From Syntrophothermus sp. UBA1445 (GTDB lineage Bacteria; Bacillota; Syntrophomonadia; Syntrophomonadales; DTU052): DNA of 11,896 nucleotides. The DNA is taken from NCBI GenBank assembly GCA_002329495.1, contig DCTH01000038.1:7888-19783 (forward strand), written 5' to 3'. The stretch's first letter is position 1. Each line of letters opens with the position of its first letter. Below the pieces are notes generated by a model. That model was not told the origin of the DNA and did no database searches. It saw only the letters and a list, made by a program, of their open reading frames with translations. Both the position numbers and the translations under genes were made by a program. This document shows, piece after piece, positions 5,951 to 11,896 of this stretch.

Positions 5951-7276
5951 ATGCCCGAAACAGATAATATTATACGCATTCCTGAAAACCTATGCACCAA
6001 GCTGGGAGTATCGGTTGGCCAATCAATTACCGTTACTGTCGGTAACAGGAATGCGCGCGCTCGGATTGCCTCGAGGGCAGGAGACACTGACAAGAGTCTA
6101 GACACAGTATTCTTATCGGAACGATTGGCAGCATCTCTCAATATACCCGCTGGAATGAACCTGGGAATTGCGAGGGTAGACAACAAACTTAAAGTAGGTC
6201 CTTTGATAGCGATTCTTGCCAAGCAGTACAAAACCGGTGCCTTCGGTCAAGATAGTTTTTACCGCAAACTTCTGGCCCAGCTTAGAAAACTTAACTGTAT
6301 CGGTATGGTTTTCACTCCGCAGAGTATCAACTGGGAACAGCGGATGATTAATGGGTATTACCTAACGGGTAATGGCTCGAACGGATGGAAGCGCAGGTGG
6401 TTTCCTTTTCCAGACGTAGTCTATAACCGCTATTTCCGGAGGGATGGCGATCCATGGTCATACCCAATCCTCAGCCGCATGCAAAAATCAGGGGTTAAGT
6501 CCTTCAATGCCCCGATAGGAAGCAAATGGAAAATACATCGCTGGTTAAGTCTGGACCGGGAAATAAGAAACCACATCCCGGATACCCGGGTCCTGACAGA
6601 CGCCAAAGCCCTCCAGGACATGCTGCAGAAACACCGTCAGGTATACGTAAAACCGGCCGGTGGTTGTCAGGGAAAGGGAATCAGCAGGGTCAGGAAGAGC
6701 AATGGCACCTACCTGTGTCAGGGAACAAAAGACTGTCAGGAGTATAAATACAATGATATCAACCGGGTCTACATGCGGGCCCGTTCCACCAGTAAGTCCA
6801 AGGTGATGCTGGTTCAACAAGCCATAACCCCTCCTTCAAAATCAGGCCATTTTGACGTTAGAGCGATGGTTCAAAAAGATCAGACCAACAACTGGCAGAT
6901 TACCGGTCTGGCTGCGAGGGTGGGGGGAAAAGGCCGGGTCACAACCAATCTTCATACCGGTGGCCGGGCCGAGAGACTGGAATCACTGCTGGCGGGATGT
7001 GGATTCTCCGGTAGCGAGGTATCAAGTATTATTTCCAGCATCAAAAAACTGGCAATAAAGATTGCTGAAGCATTGGAGAGACATGTGAAGCCAATCGGGG
7101 AAATCGGCCTGGATTTCATTATCGATACCAATGGCTATGTCTGGTTTCTGGAAGCTAATTCGAAACCAGGCCGAAGAGCCTTCAGTCAAATGGAGCTGGA
7201 TAAGGAAGAACGATTGACCATAAGGCGTCCCATGCTGTATGCCCGCTATCTGGCTGGATTCCGGGAGGGGGATTAG
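5951..7276 (+). CDS. YheC/YheD-type ATP-grasp protein 1, with N-terminal barrel domain
   Basis: ATP-grasp ligase-fold protein of the endospore coat-associated YheC/YheD family (441 aa). ATP-grasp enzymes activate a carboxylate as acyl-phosphate and join it to an amine or thiol; the substrate of this family is not established. Residues 1-80 form a beta-rich N-terminal domain (IIRIPENL, LGVSVGQSITVTV, LAASLNIPAG) leading to KVGPLIAILA, where the shared core begins. ATP-binding elements are VYVKPAGG with Lys234, the glycine loop GGCQGKGI (237-244), FDVRAMVQKD (301-310), TTNLHTGG (331-338), and the metal-binding GEIGLD (383-388) and FLEANSKPGR (399-408; Glu401, Asn403). The catalytic residues look intact. 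The ATG at 5951 follows AAGAGG with 7-nt spacing. An upstream in-frame ATG at 5897 would overlap the divergent gene and adds a non-conserved tail. First gene of the cassette. Confidence 0.92.
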   Translation: MPETDNIIRIPENLCTKLGVSVGQSITVTVGNRNARARIASRAGDTDKSLDTVFLSERLAASLNIPAGMNLGIARVDNKLKVGPLIAILAKQYKTGAFGQDSFYRKLLAQLRKLNCIGMVFTPQSINWEQRMINGYYLTGNGSNGWKRRWFPFPDVVYNRYFRRDGDPWSYPILSRMQKSGVKSFNAPIGSKWKIHRWLSLDREIRNHIPDTRVLTDAKALQDMLQKHRQVYVKPAGGCQGKGISRVRKSNGTYLCQGTKDCQEYKYNDINRVYMRARSTSKSKVMLVQQAITPPSKSGHFDVRAMVQKDQTNNWQITGLAARVGGKGRVTTNLHTGGRAERLESLLAGCGFSGSEVSSIISSIKKLAIKIAEALERHVKPIGEIGLDFIIDTNGYVWFLEANSKPGRRAFSQMELDKEERLTIRRPMLYARYLAGFREGD

Positions 7277-7279
7277 GTA

Positions 7280-8542
7280 ATGAAGAATAAAAAGAATCGG
7301 GAAACAGGGATACCCATAATTGAAGAAGCAACTCTATCCGATCAATTCGCCCCAGTTGAAAATAATTCTCCTCGCGCTAAAAAGTCCGGTGAAAAGAAGG
7401 GTGACGGGAAAAAACCGGTCATAGGAATACTCACCACCAACAAACTCCGCAGTGGAAGGATCAAACCGGTCGGGGTGCAGGGCGAACTATCCTTCTTGAG
7501 CCGTATGGGCCGAAGGGTGCACGGAGAGGTCTATGTCTTCCATCCATGGGACATAGATTGGAAAAACAATCGTTTCACCGGCTATCGTTTTCACGTCGAA
7601 GAGGACGGTTATGGTCAATGGGTGAAGTATCAAATGCCGCCTCCGGATGTTGTTTATGATCAGATCTATAACCGGGTGGCTGAACGACGTTATCTTCCCG
7701 ACCGGACCAGACTTAAGAAAACAACCAATGGCAGATACTTTAACCCCTGCTACCTGAATAAGCACGTGGTCCACAACAATCTCCAAAAAGTCCCTGAGCT
7801 ACGCAATCATTTACCCAAGGCAACGGTATTGAAGAAATCAGAGGACTTGACGTCAATGCTCACCTCTTTTCACAGCCTGTACATAAAACCGGTGACTGGC
7901 AGTCTGGGCCATGGAATAATTCGGGTTACCCGGGAATCGGGGCATTTTGTCATCAAAACCCGGGGAGGACGGGTGCAGCACGCTCTGTCCCTAAAGGAGG
8001 TCTATCGTAAAGTCCGTGCAATTACCGGCAAGAGAATACACTTGGTGCAACAGGGCATTAACCTGATTTCATATGACGGCAGGGTAGTTGATATGCGGAC
8101 CCTGATGCAAAAGGACGGCCAAGGGTCGTGGACCATTACCAAGGTATATGCCCGGGTGGGCCGAAAAGGAAATATTACTTCCAACCTCGCCAGCGGCGGA
8201 ACCGCTTACAGTCTGAATCAAGTCTTAACCGGGCATTTTGAAAAAAAGAGGATAGATGAGATAAAAAAGCAGATACGTGAGCTGTCAATTAAAGTCTGCG
8301 AAGCAATTGAACAGACGTCTGGTCAGATCTTTGGCGAAATGGGGGTTGACCTCGGAATTGACAAAGATGGCCGCATCTGGATCAATGAGGTAAATTCGAA
8401 GCCCCGTCGTACCGTTGATGGCAAGGGATCCAGAAAGTTGATAACGCTATCCTTTACCAAACCCCTAAGGTTTGCTCATCACCTGGCAGTTAACGGTCCC
8501 GCCCAACCCAACAATAAGCACAACGGGAGGAGTGCCAGATGA
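7280..8542 (+). CDS. YheC/YheD-type ATP-grasp protein 2
   Basis: Second ATP-grasp paralogue (420 aa), starting 3 nt after the first with GGGAGGGG 9 nt upstream of ATG. In place of the beta-rich domain, residues 1-45 are a polar, Lys-rich, probably disordered tail. The core begins at KKPVIGIL. Motifs in order: VFHPWDIDW (86-94), PPDVVYDQIYNR (121-132), FNPCYLNK (154-161), HLPKATVL, YIKPVTGSLGHGI with Lys203 and its glycine loop (201-213), DMRTLMQKDG (271-280), SNLASGG, FGEMGVDLGID (351-361), and WINEVNSKPRR with Glu370 and Asn372. All residues expected for ATP and metal binding are present, though SKPGR has become SKPRR. The C-terminal tail is again polar and basic. It is clearly distinct from its neighbours, so an old duplication and not a recent one. 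Confidence 0.92.
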   Translation: MKNKKNRETGIPIIEEATLSDQFAPVENNSPRAKKSGEKKGDGKKPVIGILTTNKLRSGRIKPVGVQGELSFLSRMGRRVHGEVYVFHPWDIDWKNNRFTGYRFHVEEDGYGQWVKYQMPPPDVVYDQIYNRVAERRYLPDRTRLKKTTNGRYFNPCYLNKHVVHNNLQKVPELRNHLPKATVLKKSEDLTSMLTSFHSLYIKPVTGSLGHGIIRVTRESGHFVIKTRGGRVQHALSLKEVYRKVRAITGKRIHLVQQGINLISYDGRVVDMRTLMQKDGQGSWTITKVYARVGRKGNITSNLASGGTAYSLNQVLTGHFEKKRIDEIKKQIRELSIKVCEAIEQTSGQIFGEMGVDLGIDKDGRIWINEVNSKPRRTVDGKGSRKLITLSFTKPLRFAHHLAVNGPAQPNNKHNGRSAR

Positions 8543-9663
8543 AAGGCTTAGCAAAGAACCCCAGGGCCTATCCCTTATCAATAAATAAACCCTTGATTGG
8601 CGTTTTGAGCTGTCCAATCGGTGCGAGGTCCCGGCCGATACTATCCAATTACCAGGAATTAGTCCTCCAGGGCCAAAAGCGTGGAATCACCGTGTACGTT
8701 TTTGATCCTCAGGATGTTGATTGGGATAAGAAACAGGTGGTTGGATGGACTCTCGGCAAGGACACCAGCCGGGATAAATGGCATTTATACAGATTCCCAC
8801 TGTTTGACGTGGTATACAATCGAATACCCAACCGCGCCGCGGAGAGACGTCCGGCGGTTAAGGAGTGCCTGGAACGGCTGAAAAGAGAAAACATACCGTT
8901 CTTCAATCCCAACTATTTGGATAAGTGGATTACCTATAACTGGCTGGTTAAGGACCGCCAAATAATCGGCCACCTTCCAAAAACCGAATTGTTCAGTAAA
9001 ACCGGGTTGGAGCAGATGCTAAAAGAGAGTGATTCGGTATACTTGAAGCCACGTTGGGGTAGCGTGGGCCGGGGGATTGTCCGGGTTGACAAGGTCAAAG
9101 CAGGGTTTAGTATTAACAGAAGGACTGCCAAAGGGTATGTAACTCATACCGAGAAGGATATAGCGAAGGTTATTGCGCGTCTGAAATCTTTACATAACCT
9201 TAAAGACTACATGATCCAGAAGACTATTGACCTGGCCAGGTACCAGGGCCGGGTCTTCGATATCCGGACCCTTATCCAAAAAGACACAAAAGGGGAATGG
9301 AAGGTCACCGGAACAGGAGTGAGATTGGCAGCCGCAAATGCTCATTTGACTCATGTGCCTAACGGTGGTCAGGTACTTCCCCTGACAACAGCCCTGGGCG
9401 ATATTCTGGAGGCCAATGAGATAAGAATGCATGTAATCCATGACCGTATTATTGAGCTCGCTTTGGCCGTTGCTGCCTGTATTGACCGAAGCAGCAACAT
9501 GACCTTTGGGGAATTGTCTCTGGACATCGCTCTGGATACCAACCTTTCTTTATGGCTTATTGAGGCCAACTCCAAACCCTTTCGCTTTGATGAACCCGAG
9601 ATCAGGAAGCTTTCCCGCAATCGGGTTCTTGACTATGCCACCTTTCTGACACGACAGAAATAG
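8539..9663 (+). CDS. YheC/YheD-type ATP-grasp protein 3
   Basis: Third and shortest ATP-grasp paralogue (374 aa). It overlaps the previous gene by 4 nt (ATGA), has GGGAGGAG 6 nt upstream, and is translationally coupled. The core starts almost at once at KPLIGVLSC (17-25). Motifs: YVFDPQDVDW (53-62), FDVVYNRIPNRAAERR (89-104), FFNPNYLDKW (121-130), HLPKTELF, VYLKPRWGSVGRGIVRV with Lys170 (167-183), VFDIRTLIQKD (239-249), NGGQ, FGELSLDIALD (323-333), and WLIEANSKPFR with Glu342 and Asn344. It keeps the NRxAERR element shared with protein 2. The conserved TTN before the Gly-Gly motif reads LTHVPNGG, a local divergence that may affect substrate recognition. Likely active; substrate unknown. The core resembles plain YheC-length family members. 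Confidence 0.92.
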   Translation: MKGLAKNPRAYPLSINKPLIGVLSCPIGARSRPILSNYQELVLQGQKRGITVYVFDPQDVDWDKKQVVGWTLGKDTSRDKWHLYRFPLFDVVYNRIPNRAAERRPAVKECLERLKRENIPFFNPNYLDKWITYNWLVKDRQIIGHLPKTELFSKTGLEQMLKESDSVYLKPRWGSVGRGIVRVDKVKAGFSINRRTAKGYVTHTEKDIAKVIARLKSLHNLKDYMIQKTIDLARYQGRVFDIRTLIQKDTKGEWKVTGTGVRLAAANAHLTHVPNGGQVLPLTTALGDILEANEIRMHVIHDRIIELALAVAACIDRSSNMTFGELSLDIALDTNLSLWLIEANSKPFRFDEPEIRKLSRNRVLDYATFLTRQK

Positions 9664-9680
9664 AAGGGAAGCGAAACTTT

Positions 9681-11111
9681 GTGACGGTCAAATTCATATA
9701 CGCCAGTGGTGAGACTGCCTCTAAACTCGGTAAACAGCTGTTGGAACATAACCGCCGTACCGAAATCACTGAACAGACTATAGGATCGACGCCTCATGTT
9801 GTATTCAGCATTCCGGAAAAGCCGGAACGAAAAAAGGTTATTGAGATCAATGAACCAAACGCTATCAGACTGGCCTTGTCATCCGATGCCAAACAAATTT
9901 TTCAATTAAACCGCCTTGAAACCACAACTTCCGGTGACGATTTATTACGGGAGTACAAATTGATGATACTGAACCTCAGTCCACTTAAGGTATGGAGAAG
10001 GGACAAATCGTCCGGTCCGGATGGCAGCAGTAAGTGGGTTGTTATCAAGGCTGATGGTGAAGACAAGGAGATTAAGCGAATTACCACCGCAGCCCGCATT
10101 GCAGTTCAGGCCCTGGGACTGGATTTCGCTCTGGCCCACCTGGGCTTCACCAAACTGCGAAAACCGGTCATTTTCAGTATTGATCCCTCCCCGGTCCTGA
10201 CCCCCAAGACTCTTAAATCCCTGGTCAAATTCCTGGTGAATTCCCCCTACAGTCAGGAAAAAAAGGAGGTTAAACTGGGTGCTGACCCGGAATTTATCTT
10301 AATCAACCGGGATACCGGCAAGATGATTCCCGCCTCCCGGTTCCTGCCCCGTTATGGAGACGTTGGCTGCGACAGTATACGAATCCCTAACCGCCAGCAG
10401 CGTCCCATAGGGGAACTGCGACCCGAACCATCTGTATCCCCTCTGATATTGGCTGAGAACATCCGTAAAACTCTGCTCCAGGCCGTAAAACTACTACCCT
10501 ATAGCAATATTCAGTGGGTAGCAGGCAGTCAGCCCACCAGCAACTATCCAATTGGAGGCCATATCCACTTCAGCAACATTGCTCATTCGAGCAAGCTCCT
10601 GCGGGCCCTGGACAATTATCTGGCCATTCCGGTATTCCTTATGGAAAACAGCAGTACCTCAACCAAACGCCGGACCAAGTATGGCCTGTTGAGCGATTTC
10701 CGTATCAAAGAATACGGTTTTGAGTACCGCACCACTTCCAGTTGGCTGGTAACCCCGGAAATATCAAAGGGTGTACTATGTTTGGCGAAGCTGATTGCCT
10801 CCAACTACACGATTCTCGATAAGAATTATTTTACGCGTATCGATGTCCAGAGGGCCTTTTATCATGGAGACAAGTCACACCTGCGCAACATCTACCACGA
10901 GATCTGGGAAACCATAACTGCATTACCGGGAGCCAAGGAATATACTTCCTACCTGGAAGCTATCCACGATCTGTGCCAGAATTCAAGAGATTGGGATGAG
11001 TCACGCGACATTCGGGAGACCTGGGGGATTCCAATTCCCAAGAAAAAATACCGGGCGGAGAACAAAACCAAAAAGAGTCCTTCCACCCGGGTAAATGTCC
11101 GTATCAGATAA
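9681..11111 (+). CDS. putative amidoligase (glutamine-synthetase-fold COOH-NH2 ligase) with degenerate ATP-grasp N-terminus
   Basis: A 476-residue, probably two-part protein. The C-terminal half (about 195-450) matches the phage phiEco32-like COOH-NH2 ligase family, which forms amide bonds with ATP through a glutamine-synthetase fold. Its metal and nucleotide motifs are GADPEF (200-205), GCDS (229-232), GELRPEP with Glu245 and Arg247, GGHIHFS (292-298) and FEYRT (347-351). The N-terminal part resembles pieces of an ATP-grasp domain: NEPNAIRLALSSD (58-70), REYKLMILN (90-98), and ALGLDFALAHLG through FSIDPSPVL (144-173). The central lysine/glycine-loop section is missing and the expected Glu-x-Asn is Asp. 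It is therefore unlikely to bind ATP there. The GTG start follows AGAAGGGA by 11 nt and lies 17 nt after the third ATP-grasp gene. The C-terminus is a basic tail. Confidence 0.85.
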   Translation: MTVKFIYASGETASKLGKQLLEHNRRTEITEQTIGSTPHVVFSIPEKPERKKVIEINEPNAIRLALSSDAKQIFQLNRLETTTSGDDLLREYKLMILNLSPLKVWRRDKSSGPDGSSKWVVIKADGEDKEIKRITTAARIAVQALGLDFALAHLGFTKLRKPVIFSIDPSPVLTPKTLKSLVKFLVNSPYSQEKKEVKLGADPEFILINRDTGKMIPASRFLPRYGDVGCDSIRIPNRQQRPIGELRPEPSVSPLILAENIRKTLLQAVKLLPYSNIQWVAGSQPTSNYPIGGHIHFSNIAHSSKLLRALDNYLAIPVFLMENSSTSTKRRTKYGLLSDFRIKEYGFEYRTTSSWLVTPEISKGVLCLAKLIASNYTILDKNYFTRIDVQRAFYHGDKSHLRNIYHEIWETITALPGAKEYTSYLEAIHDLCQNSRDWDESRDIRETWGIPIPKKKYRAENKTKKSPSTRVNVRIR

Positions 11112-11113
11112 GA

Positions 11114-11896
11114 TCAGTACATATTTAGATAGCTTAACAAGGTTTTCGTTGCTTTAACACCGTTATTAATTCTCACGGACAGGGCTGACCTGCGGCAGGT
11201 TTCCATAGTGAAGGCTTTTACCCCCAGATGCTGTGCGGCGGCCCTGGCCAGGGTTCCTTCATAGGGGTACTTCACCAGTGTGAAGTACTTGCTTGGAGAG
11301 CCTATCCCTTTATTCAGCGCATTGGCGATTTTCAATCCGACGGTCCTGCTGCCGCTGATGGGATAATAGATAAGGGTCTGTCCCATTGAACTGGGCTTGA
11401 TCTTGTGGTAGTTATACCCTTCGTGCAGGTCAATCAGGTAATCCACGTCATAATTCTTTATTGCATTCCAGATCGATTGGGAAGTATTTTTGGTGCATTT
11501 ACCGTTCTTGGTTCTCGGGAAGGTTCGATTCATATCACCAACTCCTGGTGAGGTTCGGGTGCCCTGCTGAACTGCAACTATATTGGCTCTGGGAATAACC
11601 AGCAGGGTTCCCTTCTTGGGCCGCAGATTCTTTATCTGATCTGCAGCTTTCGGCCCAGCGATTTCATTTCCATGTACACCGCCAACTATCATTACCACGG
11701 GGCCCGGTTTCCCACTCTTTATAACATACATCGGGGTGTCTTGTCGGGCTGAACTTTTCGCCAGTGTTACTATAGTGACGGTAGCAGCCTGAGCCTCGGC
11801 ATTAGTGGATGTAAACCCGGGAAACGATGGGATCGATGTCGCCACCAGGCTCAAGCCTATGACCAAGGCTACTACAGCTATACCTTTGAATTTTCC
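11114..11896 (-). CDS. exported succinylglutamate desuccinylase/aspartoacylase-type zinc hydrolase, 5'-truncated by window edge
   Basis: A zinc carboxypeptidase/deacylase of the M14-like AstE/AspA superfamily that cleaves amide bonds of acylated amino acids or short peptides. The frame stays open to the window edge, so the start codon lies beyond it; the TTG at 11866 is internal. The visible N-terminus is Lys-containing (KFKG) then strongly hydrophobic (IAVVALVIGLSLVA) and ends near AEAQA, a signal peptide with probable cleavage at that site. Counting from the codon at 11866, the zinc ligands are His65 and Glu68 in GGVHGNE, and His148 in DLHEGY. NR at 113-114 (DMNRTFPR) and Glu222 (METCR) fit the substrate-carboxylate and catalytic positions. 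It acts outside the cytoplasm or, in a sporulating cell, across the forespore membrane. Its stop is 2 nt from the amidoligase stop, tail to tail. Confidence 0.88.
   Translation of the reverse strand, partial: GKFKGIAVVALVIGLSLVATSIPSFPGFTSTNAEAQAATVTIVTLAKSSARQDTPMYVIKSGKPGPVVMIVGGVHGNEIAGPKAADQIKNLRPKKGTLLVIPRANIVAVQQGTRTSPGVGDMNRTFPRTKNGKCTKNTSQSIWNAIKNYDVDYLIDLHEGYNYHKIKPSSMGQTLIYYPISGSRTVGLKIANALNKGIGSPSKYFTLVKYPYEGTLARAAAQHLGVKAFTMETCRRSALSVRINNGVKATKTLLSYLNMY

Noticed and set aside
11109..11160. Search for a terminator between the convergent amidoligase and deacylase genes.
   Set aside because: Only 2 nt separate the stops, and no stem-loop with T-tract is visible nearby on either strand.

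Overview
The window looks like chromosomal DNA from an anaerobic, endospore-forming Firmicute, most likely a Clostridia lineage of the Syntrophomonas/Desulfotomaculum/Pelotomaculum type. This is inferred from YheC/YheD-type ATP-grasp genes (endospore coat-associated family), a DUF503/YlxP protein, strong AGGAGG-type ribosome binding sites with several GTG starts, acyl-CoA enzymes, and two GGGGAC/GTCCCC palindromes of a kind common in such genomes. Moderate GC fits, but species cannot be called from the sequence.

Left region (1-5489, all on +): the 3' part of a 6-phosphofructokinase, a 3-hydroxybutyryl-CoA dehydrogenase (hbd), a five-segment membrane protein with a bacterial PH-like domain, and a divergent YchF-type P-loop NTPase with a C-terminal TGS/DUF933 domain. 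These are followed by a thiolase-like protein that has lost the N-terminal nucleophilic cysteine and is translationally coupled to a DUF35 zinc-ribbon/OB-fold protein. Perfect palindromes lie just before the thiolase gene (3861-3893) and just after the DUF35 gene (5506-5553), so they bracket this two-gene unit. Hbd and the thiolase-like/DUF35 pair suggest CoA-thioester metabolism.

Middle (5573-5951): a DUF503/YlxP-like gene on the minus strand is convergent with the DUF35 gene and divergent from the cassette on its right. The divergent gap holds a candidate mother-cell sigma-K promoter reading right.

Right region (5951-11111, +): a compact four-gene cassette of three different tandem YheC/YheD-like ATP-grasp proteins followed by a glutamine-synthetase-fold COOH-NH2 ligase (putative amidoligase) whose N-terminus looks like a collapsed ATP-grasp domain. 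Spacing is 3 nt, a 4-nt overlap and 17 nt, so it is almost certainly one operon. Two classes of amide-bond-forming enzyme side by side suggest synthesis of a peptide, or amide modification of a protein, probably during sporulation. Convergent with it, only 2 nt away, is an exported zinc deacylase/carboxypeptidase of the succinylglutamate desuccinylase/aspartoacylase type, cut by the right edge. The four-gene cassette, with or without the exported hydrolase, is the best candidate for an undescribed system here.
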